Assembly (NCBI RefSeq): GCF_014779665.1
Contig: NZ_JACXYY010000002.1
Location: forward strand, 248,001 to 312,000
DNA from: Nocardioides hwasunensis
GTDB taxonomy: Bacteria > Actinomycetota > Actinomycetes > Propionibacteriales > Nocardioidaceae
Reading direction: 5' to 3'
DNA length: 64,000 nt
Position 1 is the stretch's first letter; every line of letters begins with the position of its first letter. Positions 54,416 through 63,769 of the stretch are shown piece by piece. Both the position numbers and the translations under genes were made by a program. The notes beneath the pieces were generated by a model. It was not told the DNA's origin and made no database searches. It saw only the letters and a program-made list of their open reading frames with translations.

Positions 54416-55819
54416 ATGCTCCGCGCCCACTCCGTGGCGGACGTACGCCGTGCCGAGTCGCTCGCCATGGCGCAGCTGCCCGACGGCGCCCTCATGCAGC
54501 GGGCGGCCGCCGGTCTCGCCGCCGCGGTGACCGACCTGCTCGGCGGCACCTACGGCCGTCGGGTCGTCCTGCTGGTCGGTGCGGGCGACAACGGCGGCGA
54601 CGCGCTCTGGGCCGGCGCCCGCCTGGCAGGCAGGGGCGCTCACGTCGAGGCGCTGCTGCTCTCCGACCGCGTCCACGACGAGGGGCTCGCCGCCCTGCGA
54701 CGGGCCGGGGGACTGGTCCGCGAGGACCTCGACGGCTTGGCCGCGGGTGCCGACGTCGTCCTGGACGGCATCGTCGGCATCGGTGGTCGCCCGGGGCTGC
54801 GGCCCGACGCGGTGGCGGCGCTCGATCGCTTCCCTGGCGTGCCCGTGGTCGCCGTCGACGTGCCCTCCGGGGTGGACGTCGACACCGGACGGCTCGACGG
54901 GCCGCACGTGCGGGCCGACCTCACCGTCACCTTCGGCACCCACAAGGCGGCCCACCTGATCGACCCGGCCTCGATGGCCAGCGGCGCGCTGCACCTCGTC
55001 GACCTCGGGCTCGACCCCTTCCTCGAGCACGCCGCCCCGGTCGTCGAGGCACTCCAGCCCGACGACGTGCGCGCGCTGCTGCCACGCCCGGGTCCGGACG
55101 CGCAGAAGTACACCCGCGGCGTCGTCGGCGTACGCGCCGGCTCGGGCACCTATCCCGGCGCCGCGCTCCTGGCGGTCGCCGGCGCGACCTCCGGCCTCGT
55201 CGGCATGGTCCGCTACGTCGGACCGGACGCGGTCGCCGACACCGTCCGCACCGCTCACCCCGAGGTGGTCGGTGCCGGTCGCGTGCAGGCGTGGGTCGTG
55301 GGGCCCGGCGGTGGCGACGACGGGGCCCAGATGCTCGCCGAGGCGCGCGCGGACGACGTGCCACTGGTGGTGGACGCCGACGCGCTGCGCCACGTGGACG
55401 GCCCCCTGCCCGGCTGCGTGCTGACCCCGCACGCCGGCGAGCTGTCGGCGATGCTCGATGTCGAGCGCACCGAGGTCGAGGCCGCACCGTTGCGCTTCGT
55501 CCGCGAGGCCGCCGGCCGGTGGGACTGCGTGGTCCTGCTCAAGGGTCACCACACGCTCGTGGCCGACCCGCGGGGTCGGGTCCGGGTGACGACCACCGGC
55601 GTGCCGTGGCTCGCGACCGCCGGCGCCGGGGACGTCCTGTCCGGGCTCGTCGGCTCGCTGCTCGCGGCCGGACTCGACTCCTACGACGCCGCGTCCGTGG
55701 GCTCCTGGCTGCACGGCGCCGCAGCGACCCAGGCCTCCGGCGGCGGGCCCCTGACCGCGGGCCGGGTGGCGGTCCAGATCCCGCGTCTGCTGCGCGAGCT
55801 GCTCGCGGGTTTGGGATGA
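54416..55819 (+). CDS. nnr: bifunctional NAD(P)H-hydrate epimerase/dehydratase
   Basis: A 467-residue fusion that repairs hydrated NAD(P)H. The N-terminal epimerase half has LMQRAAAGLAAAVTDLLG, VGAGDNGGDALWAGARLA and DVPSGVDVDTGRLDG. The C-terminal ADP-dependent dehydratase half has KYTRGVVGVRAGSGTYPGAA, LTPHAGELSAMLD, LLKGHHTLVADPRG and TAGAGDVLSGLVGSLLAAGL. The alr start overlaps its stop by 4 bp. Confidence 0.93.
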   Translation: MLRAHSVADVRRAESLAMAQLPDGALMQRAAAGLAAAVTDLLGGTYGRRVVLLVGAGDNGGDALWAGARLAGRGAHVEALLLSDRVHDEGLAALRRAGGLVREDLDGLAAGADVVLDGIVGIGGRPGLRPDAVAALDRFPGVPVVAVDVPSGVDVDTGRLDGPHVRADLTVTFGTHKAAHLIDPASMASGALHLVDLGLDPFLEHAAPVVEALQPDDVRALLPRPGPDAQKYTRGVVGVRAGSGTYPGAALLAVAGATSGLVGMVRYVGPDAVADTVRTAHPEVVGAGRVQAWVVGPGGGDDGAQMLAEARADDVPLVVDADALRHVDGPLPGCVLTPHAGELSAMLDVERTEVEAAPLRFVREAAGRWDCVVLLKGHHTLVADPRGRVRVTTTGVPWLATAGAGDVLSGLVGSLLAAGLDSYDAASVGSWLHGAAATQASGGGPLTAGRVAVQIPRLLRELLAGLG

Positions 55820-57018
55820 TCGCTCCCATGACCGGTCCCGCGCATCGTGCCGAGATCCCGTCCGGCGCAGGTGTCCGGCCCTCCGTCTCGGGTTCGCGCG
55901 CAGAGATCGTCGTGGACCTCGCTGCCGTGCGGCACAACGTCCGCATCCTCAAGGACCTCGTCACCGTCGACGGCCCCGTGCAGCTGATGGTCGTCGTCAA
56001 GGCCGACGGCTACGGACACGGGATGGTCGAGGTCGCCGGTGCGGCCCGGGACGCGGGTGCCGACTGGCTGGGCGTCGCGACCCTAGACGAGGCCCTCGCG
56101 CTGCGGGCGTCGGGCGACAGCGGTCCGCTCCTGTGCTGGCTCAGCGCGCCGGGCGACGACTTCGCCGCCGCGGTCGCCGCGGGCATCGAGGTCACCGCCT
56201 ACACGGTCGCCGAGCTCGACGAGATCGCTGCCGTCGGCCCCGCCCGCGTCCAGCTCAAGGTGGACACCGGCCTGTCCCGCGGCGGCGCCCCGCACGCGGA
56301 GTGGGCGACGCTCTTCGCCGCGGCCGCCGCGCACGAGGCCGCCGGCCGGATCCGCGTCACCGGCCTCTGGTCGCACCTCGCCGCCAGCGACGAGCCGGCG
56401 CACCCGGCCAACGAGCAGCAGGAGGCGGCCTTCCGCGAGGCGCTGGCGCTCGCCGCCGAGTCCGGTCTCGACCCCGACGTCACCCACCTCGCCAACTCCG
56501 CGGCCGCGATCTTGCGCCCCTCCTCCCACTTCGACCTCGTCCGCTGCGGCATCGCGTCCTACGGCCTCGACCCCGCGCCCGGCGTGAGCCCACGCCTCGG
56601 GCTGCGCCCGGCGATGACGGTCCGCGCCCGGCTGGTGATGAGCAAGGCGATCGCGGCCGGTGACGGCGTCTCCTACGGCCACACGTGGCACGCCGCCGAG
56701 GACACGACCGTGGGCCTGGTCCCGGTCGGCTACGGCGAGGGCGTCCCGCGAGCCGCCGGCAACACCGCCTCGGTCTGGGTCGACGACTCGCGCCGCCCGA
56801 TCCGCGGCCGGGTCTGCATGGACCAGCTCGTCATCGACCTCTACGGCGAGCTCCCTCCGCCCGGCACCGAGGTGGTGCTCTTCGGACCCGGCAACCTCGG
56901 GGAGCCCACGGCCCAGGACTGGGCCGAGGCGGTGGGCACCATCAGCTACGAGATCGTGACGCGCATCGGTGGTCGGTTCGTCCGGCGTCACGTGGACAGC
57001 GAGGAGACCACCCGATGA
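55816..57018 (+). CDS. alr: alanine racemase
   Basis: A 400-residue PLP enzyme making D-alanine for peptidoglycan. PLP lysine is in MVVVKADGYGHGMVE, the catalytic Tyr in GDGVSYGHTWHA, and LGLRPAMTVRARLVMSK, VPVGYGEGVPR and RGRVCMDQLVIDL are standard blocks. ATG 55816 overlaps the nnr stop (ATGA); ATG 55828, four residues later and preceded by GATGAT, is a credible alternative. A 25-residue non-conserved leader precedes the domain. Confidence 0.94.
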   Translation: MIAPMTGPAHRAEIPSGAGVRPSVSGSRAEIVVDLAAVRHNVRILKDLVTVDGPVQLMVVVKADGYGHGMVEVAGAARDAGADWLGVATLDEALALRASGDSGPLLCWLSAPGDDFAAAVAAGIEVTAYTVAELDEIAAVGPARVQLKVDTGLSRGGAPHAEWATLFAAAAAHEAAGRIRVTGLWSHLAASDEPAHPANEQQEAAFREALALAAESGLDPDVTHLANSAAAILRPSSHFDLVRCGIASYGLDPAPGVSPRLGLRPAMTVRARLVMSKAIAAGDGVSYGHTWHAAEDTTVGLVPVGYGEGVPRAAGNTASVWVDDSRRPIRGRVCMDQLVIDLYGELPPPGTEVVLFGPGNLGEPTAQDWAEAVGTISYEIVTRIGGRFVRRHVDSEETTR

Positions 57019-58085
57019 GCATCAAGGGACGGATCTTCGGCACCGTCGTGGGCGCGGCCGGCCTGGCCGCCGCGGCCGGCGCGGTCGGCATCGCGCGCCA
57101 GAGCCGGGTCATCGGCAACCGCGCCGCGGGTGAGAGCGTCGAGCTCGGTGCACTGCACAGCCCGGCCCGCGTCGTGGTCGCCGCCGACGGCACCGACCTG
57201 CACGTCGAGATCGACGAGCCGGAGGACTTCGGAGGCAGGCCGGCGACCGAGGACGACCTCACGGTCGTGTTCGTCCACGGCTACTCCCTCAACCTCGACT
57301 GCTGGCACTTCCAGCGCGCCGCCTATCGCGGCCAGATCCGCACCGTGTTCTTCGACCAGCGCAGCCATGGCCGCTCGGCGCGCTCCGCCGACGACCACTG
57401 CACCATCGAGCAGCTCGGCTCCGACCTGCGCCGCGTCATCGAGGACACCGTCCCGGGCCGCTGCGTGGTCGTCGGCCACTCGATGGGCGGGATGAGCGTC
57501 GTCTCGCTCGCCGAGCAGCATCCCGAGCTGTTCGGCGACACGGTCGTGGGCGCCGCGCTCATCGCCACCACGGCCGGCGGTCTCGACGCCGGGCGGATCC
57601 TCTTCCCGATGCTGCCGCTCGGCCTCGGCGGCCGGTTCGTCGGACGGGCCGTCCGCACCCTCGACCGCGGACACCTGCTCGTCGACGTCGCCCGCAAGTG
57701 GGGCCGCGCCGTGGGCGACGTGGTCACCGACCGCTACGCCTTCGGCACAGACGAGGTCCCGGCAGCGCTCGTCGAGTTCGTCTACTCGATGCTCAACTCC
57801 ACGCCGTTCTCCGTGGTCGCAGACTTCTACCCGGCCTTCGCGACGCTCGACAAGTTCGAGCACCTCGAGCCGTTGGGCCGGGTGCCCACGTCGATCATCT
57901 GCGGCACCGAGGACAAGATCACCTCGGTCGCCCACAGCCGCAAGCTGCACAGCCGGATCCCCGGCTCCAGCCTGCTGGAGTGCGAGGGGGCCGGTCACAT
58001 GGTGCTCCTCGAGCGCCACAAGGAGGTCACCGCCGAGCTCGACGACCTGATCTCGCTGGCCCAGGGGCAGGAGGAGGCCCGGTGA
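57015..58085 (+). CDS. alpha/beta hydrolase with N-terminal membrane segment
   Basis: A 356-residue hydrolase. A hydrophobic N-terminus (GTVVGAAGLAAAAGAVGIA) could be a membrane anchor or signal. The oxyanion region is VVFVHGYSLNLDCWHFQ, the nucleophile is in VVVGHSMGGMSVVSLAEQHP, the Asp in IICGTEDKITSVAHS and the His in CEGAGHMVLLERHKE. A gene of this kind between alr and tsaE is common in actinobacteria, with unknown substrate. It overlaps both neighbours by 4 bp. Confidence 0.9.
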   Translation: MSIKGRIFGTVVGAAGLAAAAGAVGIARQSRVIGNRAAGESVELGALHSPARVVVAADGTDLHVEIDEPEDFGGRPATEDDLTVVFVHGYSLNLDCWHFQRAAYRGQIRTVFFDQRSHGRSARSADDHCTIEQLGSDLRRVIEDTVPGRCVVVGHSMGGMSVVSLAEQHPELFGDTVVGAALIATTAGGLDAGRILFPMLPLGLGGRFVGRAVRTLDRGHLLVDVARKWGRAVGDVVTDRYAFGTDEVPAALVEFVYSMLNSTPFSVVADFYPAFATLDKFEHLEPLGRVPTSIICGTEDKITSVAHSRKLHSRIPGSSLLECEGAGHMVLLERHKEVTAELDDLISLAQGQEEAR

Positions 58086-58972
58086 GCGTCGTCGTACGTC
58101 GTGTCGGTCCCGAGGCGGCCGCCGAGGTGCTGGCCGTGGTGCGGGAGGCGTTCGGGGCGCGCCCGACCCTCGACCCGCCGGCCGACGCCCTGTCGGAGGA
58201 CGAGGGCTCGATCGCTCGGCTGCTGGGGCACCGAGGTGGGCTGCTGGCCACGCTCGACGGCGCTCCCGTCGGCTGCGTGGTCCTCGACCCGCAGGACGAC
58301 GTGATGGTGCTGCGGCGCTTCGGGGTCACGCCCGAGGCCCAGGGGCGCGGCGTGGCGACCGCCCTCGTCGAGGCTGCCTGCGAGGCCGCGACCGGGCGCT
58401 CCGCCGTGGTGGTGGTGGCCCGCGAGGAGCTGCCCGGCACGGTCGCCTTCTGGGAGGCCCACGACTTCGTGGTCACCGACCGCAGGAGCCCCTACGTCGA
58501 GCTGTCGCTGTGGCTCGGCACGAGCTTCGATGCACCGGACGCCGAGACGATGCGGGCGCTGGGGGAGCGGGTGGGGGCCAGCCTGGCGGCCGGCGACCTC
58601 GTCGTGCTCACCGGTGAGCTCGGCGCCGGCAAGACGACGTTCACCCAGGGCCTCGGTGCGGGCCTGCAGGTGCGGAGCGGTGTCACGTCGCCCACGTTCG
58701 TCATCGCGCGGGTGCACCCGTCCCTGGTCGGCGGTCCCGACCTGGTGCACGTCGACGCCTATCGACTCGGTGGCCTCGACGAGCTCGACGACCTGGACCT
58801 GGACGCCTCGCTCGAGGACTCGGTCACCGTCGTCGAGTGGGGCGCCGGCCTCGCGGAGGGCCTGGCCGATGCGCGGCTCGAGGTGCTCATCGAGCGCACC
58901 GTCGGCGATGCGCCGGGCGAGGACGAGCTCGACCCCCGACGCGTGTCCCTGCACTGGGTCGTCGGGAAGTAG
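58082..58972 (+). CDS. tsaE: GNAT acetyltransferase-TsaE fusion
   Basis: A 296-residue fusion. Residues 1-145 are a GNAT domain (FGVTPEAQGRGVATALVEAA, then PGTVAFWEAHDFVVTDRR). Residues about 150-296 are TsaE, the ATPase that works with TsaB and TsaD in making t6A37 on tRNA: GELGAGKTTFTQGLGAGL, VTSPTFVIARVH, HVDAYRLGGLDELDDLDL and VVEWGAGLAEGL. The GTG start overlaps the hydrolase stop (GTGA). There is no internal stop or frame break, and the operon also carries a separate rimI. Confidence 0.9.
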   Translation: MSVVVRRVGPEAAAEVLAVVREAFGARPTLDPPADALSEDEGSIARLLGHRGGLLATLDGAPVGCVVLDPQDDVMVLRRFGVTPEAQGRGVATALVEAACEAATGRSAVVVVAREELPGTVAFWEAHDFVVTDRRSPYVELSLWLGTSFDAPDAETMRALGERVGASLAAGDLVVLTGELGAGKTTFTQGLGAGLQVRSGVTSPTFVIARVHPSLVGGPDLVHVDAYRLGGLDELDDLDLDASLEDSVTVVEWGAGLAEGLADARLEVLIERTVGDAPGEDELDPRRVSLHWVVGK

Positions 58973-58982
58973 CCTCGACGCC

Positions 58983-59621
58983 GTGCTCCTCGCCTTCGAC
59001 ACCGCGACCCCGCTGGTCTCCGTCGCCCTCCACGACGGTGAGCGCGTCGTGGTCGAGCACTCCTCCGAGGCGCCGATGAAGCACGGCGAGCACCTCGCTC
59101 CTCTCATCGCTCGCGCCCTCGACGACGCCGGGATGGTGCGCCAGGACCTCACCGCGATCGCCGTGGGTGTGGGTCCCGGTCCGTTCACCGGCCTCCGCGT
59201 CGGCGTCGTGACGGCGCGCACGCTCGGCTTCGTGCTGGACCTCCCCGTCTACGGCGTCTGCTCGCTCGACGCGATCGCGCTCGAGGTCGTCGAGACGGGC
59301 GCCGCGGCAGGCAGCTTCCTCGTGGCCACCGACGCCCGCCGCAAGGAGGTGTACCTCGCCTCCTACGACGCGGACGGCCGCCGACTCGAGGGACCGGTCG
59401 TCACGAAGCCGGCCGAGGTCGCCACCGACGCACCGGTCGCCGGTGCGGGCCCGACGCTCTACCCCGACGACTTCGGCAACGCCATCGCGCCGGCCCGCCC
59501 GAGTGCCGGCTGGCTCGCGACCGGCGTCAGCGGCGAGCTCGTAGAATTGCTGGACCCCGAGCCCCTCTACCTGCGGCGTCCCGATGCGGTCGCCGGCGCA
59601 CCCAGAAAGCCCGTCTCGTGA
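58983..59621 (+). CDS. tsaB: tRNA t6A-synthesis protein TsaB
   Basis: A 212-residue ASKHA-fold protein, the scaffold of the TsaBDE complex. LLAFDTATPLVSVALHDGER, HGEHLAPLIARALDDAG and GVGPGPFTGLRVGVVTARTL are typical. GTG 58983 lies 10 bases after the tsaE stop with no ribosome site; TAGCCT (spanning that stop) could serve as a -10 for a leaderless mRNA, but operon readthrough is more likely. It overlaps rimI by 4 bp (GTGA). Confidence 0.93.
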   Translation: MLLAFDTATPLVSVALHDGERVVVEHSSEAPMKHGEHLAPLIARALDDAGMVRQDLTAIAVGVGPGPFTGLRVGVVTARTLGFVLDLPVYGVCSLDAIALEVVETGAAAGSFLVATDARRKEVYLASYDADGRRLEGPVVTKPAEVATDAPVAGAGPTLYPDDFGNAIAPARPSAGWLATGVSGELVELLDPEPLYLRRPDAVAGAPRKPVS

Positions 59622-60073
59622 TCCGTCCCGCCCAGCCGGCCGACCTGCCGGCCCTCGTTGCCCTCGAGCAGGAGTTCTTCGGTGCCGACGCCTGGAGCGA
59701 GGAGCTCGTCCGGCAGGAGCTCGACGGCCCCGGCCGCCGGTTCGTGGTCGCCGACGACCTCTCCGGCTACGCCGTGACGATGACCGGAGGCGACATCGTC
59801 GACCTGCTGCGCATCGGCGTACGTCCTGACGCGCGCCGCGCCGGAATCGCGTCCCGCCTGCTCGACGAGCTGCTCGTCGGCACCGACGACGCCTCCCGGA
59901 TGCTCCTCGAGGTGAGCGTGGCCAACACCGAGGCGCTCGGCTTCTACGTCGCGCGGCAGTTCAGCGTGATCGACGTACGCCCCCACTACTACCGCGACGG
60001 GTCCGAGGCCCTGGTGATGTGCCGCTGGCTTCCCGGCGCCGCGCGCGCGGAGACGGCGACGAGCCATGACTGA
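59618..60073 (+). CDS. rimI: ribosomal-protein-S18-alanine N-acetyltransferase
   Basis: A 151-residue [44 protein letters not shown] (acetyl-CoA loop) and [20 protein letters not shown] with a late RPHYYRDG fit RimI. It sits between tsaB and tsaD as in most actinobacteria. It starts at GTG 59618 in a GTGA overlap and overlaps tsaD by 8 bp. It acetylates the N-terminus of S18 and possibly other proteins. Confidence 0.9.
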   Translation: MIRPAQPADLPALVALEQEFFGADAWSEELVRQELDGPGRRFVVADDLSGYAVTMTGGDIVDLLRIGVRPDARRAGIASRLLDELLVGTDDASRMLLEVSVANTEALGFYVARQFSVIDVRPHYYRDGSEALVMCRWLPGAARAETATSHD

Positions 60074-61112
60074 CGAGCCGCTCGTCCTCGGCATCGAGAC
60101 CTCCTGCGACGAGACGGGTGTCGGGATCGTCCGCGGCCACACGCTGCTGGCCGACACCGTGGCGAGCAGCGTCGAGGAGCACGCCCGCTTCGGCGGCGTG
60201 GTGCCCGAGGTGGCCAGCCGCGCCCACCTCGAGGCGATGGTGCCGACGATCGAGCGCGCAGCCGAGACCGCCGGGGTCGCGCTGTCCGACGTCGACGCGA
60301 TCGCCGTGACCAGCGGCCCCGGACTCGCCGGCGCGCTCCTGGTCGGCGTCGCCAGCGCGAAGGCACTCGCCATCGGCCTCGGCAAGCCGATCTACGGCGT
60401 CAACCACCTCGCCGCCCACGTCGCGGTCGACCAGCTCGAGCACGGCCCGCTGCCCGAGCCGTGCCTGGCGATGCTGGTCTCCGGCGGGCACTCGAGCCTG
60501 CTCGAGGTGAGCGACGTGACCGTCGGCGTGGAGCCGATGGGATCGACCATCGACGACGCTGCGGGGGAGGCCTTCGACAAGGTCGCGCGGTTGCTGGGCC
60601 TGCCGTTCCCCGGCGGTCCGCACATCGACAGGCAGGCCCGCAGCGGCAACAGCGTCGCGATCGACTTCCCACGTGGCCTCACCAGCCGCCGCGACCTCGA
60701 GCGGCACCGCTTCGACTTCTCCTTCTCGGGCCTCAAGACCGCCGTCGCCCGCTGGGTCGAGGCTCAGCAGCGCTCGGGCGCCACCATCGACGTGGCCGAC
60801 GTGGCCGCGTCCTTCCAGGAGGCGGTGTGCGACGTGCTCACCCGCAAGGCGATCGACGCCGCCTCGAGCCGCGGCATCGAGGACATCCTCATCGGCGGTG
60901 GCGTGGCCGCCAACAGCCGGCTGCGGGCGATGGCCGAGGAACGCGCCGGGGCAGCCGGGATCCGGGTGCGGGTGCCGCGCCCCGGGCTGTGCACCGACAA
61001 CGGTGCCATGGTGGCGGCGCTGGGGGCCGAGCTGGTCGCGCGCGGACGGACGCCCTCGCTGCTGGACCTGCCCGCCGACAGCTCGCAGCCGATCACCACC
61101 GTCGTCGCCTGA
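60066..61112 (+). CDS. tsaD: tRNA N6-adenosine threonylcarbamoyltransferase TsaD
   Basis: A 348-residue catalytic subunit for t6A37. [18 protein letters not shown] opens it, the metal-binding His pair is in [12 protein letters not shown], and [50 protein letters not shown] and [12 protein letters not shown] are all canonical. It ends the glmS-tsaD operon; two hairpins follow before a convergent gene. Confidence 0.95.
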   Translation: MTDEPLVLGIETSCDETGVGIVRGHTLLADTVASSVEEHARFGGVVPEVASRAHLEAMVPTIERAAETAGVALSDVDAIAVTSGPGLAGALLVGVASAKALAIGLGKPIYGVNHLAAHVAVDQLEHGPLPEPCLAMLVSGGHSSLLEVSDVTVGVEPMGSTIDDAAGEAFDKVARLLGLPFPGGPHIDRQARSGNSVAIDFPRGLTSRRDLERHRFDFSFSGLKTAVARWVEAQQRSGATIDVADVAASFQEAVCDVLTRKAIDAASSRGIEDILIGGGVAANSRLRAMAEERAGAAGIRVRVPRPGLCTDNGAMVAALGAELVARGRTPSLLDLPADSSQPITTVVA

Positions 61113-61116
61113 CCAC

Positions 61117-61201
61117 GACCGGGCGGTCGAGCCCGGTCACGACGAAGGTCACCGCCCGAGAGCGGGGACCTGCATCCTCGAGAACACCTCACCTGAGGTG
61201 T
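61117..61201. terminator. two hairpins between tsaD and the convergent T7SS-like gene
   Basis: The first is a perfect 8-bp stem GACCGGGC/GCCCGGTC with loop GGTCGA (61117-61138). The second is a perfect 7-bp stem ACACCTC/GAGGTGT with loop ACCT (61184-61201), 5 bases before the convergent stop. Together they would end transcription from both sides. Confidence 0.65.
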
Positions 61202-61205
61202 GGTC

Positions 61206-62648
61206 TCAGTCGAGCACTCCGGGAGCGACCTCGTCGTCGCCGAGCCAGTCCTGGTCGTAGACCAGCTTGTCGCGCTCGTCGGTCCTGTCGCGCTCACCCT
61301 TGCGCCCGCCACGACCGCCCTGGCCGCCGGCCCCGGCGCTGCGTGCGCCGCTCGACCCACGACCCCCCGAACGGGAGCCGGCCTGCGATCCGGTGGCCGC
61401 ACCGCGGCCACCGGCCGAGCCTCGCGCCCCGGCCGAGCCAGTGCCGCGACCAGCGGCCGATCCCGCCGCTCCGCGTGACGTGGGGCTACCGGCGGTGCCA
61501 GCGCTGCGGACAGCAGCGGATCCGGAGGCAGCACCCGAGGGCCGCGACAGCGCCCCGGCGCTGCCGGCACGGGTGGTGGCGCCGATGGGCCGGGCCGGGC
61601 TCGCGCTCCTCGAGCCTCCGGACACCGCACCAGGACGGACGCCGCCCGCCATGCCCGCGCCAGCAGCACCGAACGCACCGGCAGCGGCTCCGCCGGCCCC
61701 GCCACCGGCCCCGCCGGCAGTGGCGGCCGGGGCCGACGTGGCGCCGGTGCCGGCAGTGGGGTTGTAGGCCACGCCCCCCTGCTCGCTCCCACTGACGGAG
61801 GTGGTCGGCGTCGAGACGGTCGGGTGGGTGGTCGGGGGGTGGTCGGGGGTCGGGTGGGTGGTCGGCGGATGAGTGAGGGTCGGCGAGATCGTCGTGGGCG
61901 GAGTCGTCGTGGTCGTGGTGGTCGTGGTCGTCGTCGTGGGCGTCTGGTCCACGATCGTGCCGTTCGACACGACCTGGCTGGTGACCGGACCGCCGTTGCC
62001 GTTGCCGCCCGAGGGCGACGGCGGGGCCTGGGTGCCCGGCAGCAGCGGACCCTGCGGGCCGGAGGGCACCTTGGGCGGCGGCTCGGTCGGGTCCTTCTCG
62101 CCGTGGATCTCCTTCATCGGGGGGATCGCACCGAGGAACGCGGCATCCATCTCCTTGGTGAGGGCCCGCGCCTTGGCCTCCTGCTTGTCGTAGGCGGTCT
62201 GCCAGGCGTTGCGCTCGTCGGTGCGGGCCTGCGAGGCATCGGCCTGCGCCTTCAGCTCCTCCGGTGTGGGCTCCACGCCCGGGGTGCCGGGCGGGGCCTG
62301 GTAGGTGGGCGGCTTCTCGCCGAGGTCCGCCATGTTGTCGCGGGTGGTGCGGGTGTCCTCGAGGTGCTGTCCGACCTGGCGGAGCGCCTCGCCGGCGGCG
62401 TCGAGCTGCTCGGACTTGGTGATCATCGAGGCGGACGACGCCTCCATCCCGGCGCGGAGTGCAGGCCCGGTGAGTGTCTGCTCGCCGATGCGGAGCTCGG
62501 CCTGGCCGGCGGCGCTCCTGAGCGCGTCGCCCAGCGTGCGCAGGTCGGCGGCCTTGTCCTTCCAGGCTTGGCCGGCGTTCTTGATCGTGCCCTCGGACGC
62601 GGAGTCGAGGTAGGTGTCGAGGATCTGGCGGGCGGGTCCCTTGGTCAC
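61206..62648 (-). CDS. type VII secretion-like PPE/WXG-type protein with long low-complexity tail
   Basis: A 480-residue protein. The first 170 residues are helical (LDTYLDSASEGTIKNAGQAW, KDKAADLRTLGDALRSAAGQ), like WXG100/PPE-type substrates. A Pro/Thr-rich middle contains a run of 12 Thr coded by GTCGT-type repeats on the plus strand (61910-61950), then a Gly/Ala/Ser/Arg tail of about 200 residues and an acidic end, WLGDDEVAPGVLD, which is shared by actinobacterial T7SS-associated proteins. GTG 62648 is 4 bases after the previous stop. No EccC ATPase is in view. Confidence 0.65.
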   Translation of the reverse strand: MTKGPARQILDTYLDSASEGTIKNAGQAWKDKAADLRTLGDALRSAAGQAELRIGEQTLTGPALRAGMEASSASMITKSEQLDAAGEALRQVGQHLEDTRTTRDNMADLGEKPPTYQAPPGTPGVEPTPEELKAQADASQARTDERNAWQTAYDKQEAKARALTKEMDAAFLGAIPPMKEIHGEKDPTEPPPKVPSGPQGPLLPGTQAPPSPSGGNGNGGPVTSQVVSNGTIVDQTPTTTTTTTTTTTTPPTTISPTLTHPPTTHPTPDHPPTTHPTVSTPTTSVSGSEQGGVAYNPTAGTGATSAPAATAGGAGGGAGGAAAGAFGAAGAGMAGGVRPGAVSGGSRSASPARPIGATTRAGSAGALSRPSGAASGSAAVRSAGTAGSPTSRGAAGSAAGRGTGSAGARGSAGGRGAATGSQAGSRSGGRGSSGARSAGAGGQGGRGGRKGERDRTDERDKLVYDQDWLGDDEVAPGVLD

Positions 62649-62652
62649 GGTC

Positions 62653-63066
62653 TCAGCCCTCCTCGGTGGGCAGCGTGCACTGGCTGGAGGTCGAGGTGAA
62701 GTCGGGTGCGGCCACGCAGTCGGTCGAGGACTGGATGAGCACCATCGTGGCCTGCGTCTGCTCGGTGGTGGTCTCCATGTCGTTGCGGAAGGCCTCGACC
62801 GACTCGCCCATGCCACGCAGGCCGGCGGCGACCTTCTTCAGCTCGTCGGCCACGGCCTGGTGCGCCATCTCGGTGTTGGTGCCGAGGCGGTAGCCCCCGG
62901 TGTAGGACTCGCCGAACGACGCACTCTGGACGGGCATGATCGGGTTGGACTCCACGCCCTCGGCGGCCTTGTCGAAAGAGGCCATCAGCGAGGAGATCGT
63001 GTCGGGGTCGATGTTGAGCCCCACCATGGTCTGGTTGAGCAGTTCCCGGTCTTCCAACGGCAGCAT
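62653..63066 (-). CDS. WXG100-like small helical protein
   Basis: A 137-residue protein, mostly helical (DTISSLMASFDKAAEGVESN, ADELKKVAAGLRGMGESVEA, FRNDMETTTEQTQATMVLIQ). The size and helix pattern, and the position directly before the longer T7SS-like gene, suggest an Esx-like partner, but no clear W-x-G is present. The ATG has AAAGGACT upstream. It is divergent from the lipoprotein gene by 94 bp. Confidence 0.55.
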   Translation of the reverse strand: MLPLEDRELLNQTMVGLNIDPDTISSLMASFDKAAEGVESNPIMPVQSASFGESYTGGYRLGTNTEMAHQAVADELKKVAAGLRGMGESVEAFRNDMETTTEQTQATMVLIQSSTDCVAAPDFTSTSSQCTLPTEEG

Positions 63067-63160
63067 GTGGAGTCCTTTCCCCGTGGTCGCCGAGACCGAA
63101 ACCACTTTATGGGGGAGATCTGGACCACGTGGCATCTTCGCCGATGGGTAGGGTTCCGTC

Positions 63161-63769
63161 ATGACTGCTCGGGTGGGCCACCGGCGCTGGCTGGCCGCGT
63201 CCGTCAGCGTCCTCGCGCTGCTGGCGGCGACCGGGTGCCAGTCCTCGGACGAGCCATCGGGTGCGGACACGTCCTCCTCGTCACCGACACCCACGCCGTC
63301 CCCGACGCCGACCGCGACCAGCACCGTCGTGGAGCCGGCCGACGGTCCGCTGGTCAAGGTGCCCGGCGCGAGGATGCGCGGGCTGTCGACCTACACGCGC
63401 AACAGCGACTTCGGGATCGTCCAGGGCTACCGTGACGGTCAGAGCGGTCTCACGCTCGCGCCCGCGCTCACCGACGCCGCGTCGCTCGACGCCTTCGCGA
63501 AGGAGTGGATCCGCGACCACGACGGTCCGAAGGTGCAGGTCCGCCAGGAGGACGCTGTGGTCGGCGGCAAGTACAGCGCGTGGCACGTGATCGACGAGAC
63601 CACAGACCCGCAGCTCCGGACGCACACCTACGGCGTGATGTTCCTCGACTCCGCGTGGCTCGTCATCATGCGGCACAACCTCGACGGCGTTCCCGAGCCG
63701 CTGACCGACGACGAGATGCAGGGCGTCATGGACCGCGTGCTGCTCACCTTCAAGACCGACCTGGACTAG
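63161..63769 (+). CDS. putative lipoprotein of unknown function
   Basis: A 202-residue protein. Signal sequence WLAASVSVLALLAATGCQSS with a lipobox-like ATGC, then a Ser/Thr/Pro-rich linker (residues 28-55) and a 145-residue alpha/beta domain (FGIVQGYRDGQSGLTLAPAL, AWHVIDETTD, TYGVMFLDSAWLVIMRH) resembling the LpqN/LpqT-like lipoprotein fold. TAGGGT lies 6 bases before the ATG, so the mRNA may be leaderless. Its stop shares CTAG with the convergent gene that follows. Confidence 0.65.
   Translation: MTARVGHRRWLAASVSVLALLAATGCQSSDEPSGADTSSSSPTPTPSPTPTATSTVVEPADGPLVKVPGARMRGLSTYTRNSDFGIVQGYRDGQSGLTLAPALTDAASLDAFAKEWIRDHDGPKVQVRQEDAVVGGKYSAWHVIDETTDPQLRTHTYGVMFLDSAWLVIMRHNLDGVPEPLTDDEMQGVMDRVLLTFKTDLD

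Noticed and set aside
61910..61950. Threonine codon run as a possible frameshift or sequence error
   Set aside because: The frame stays open for hundreds of codons on both sides and ends in a recognised acidic C-terminus.
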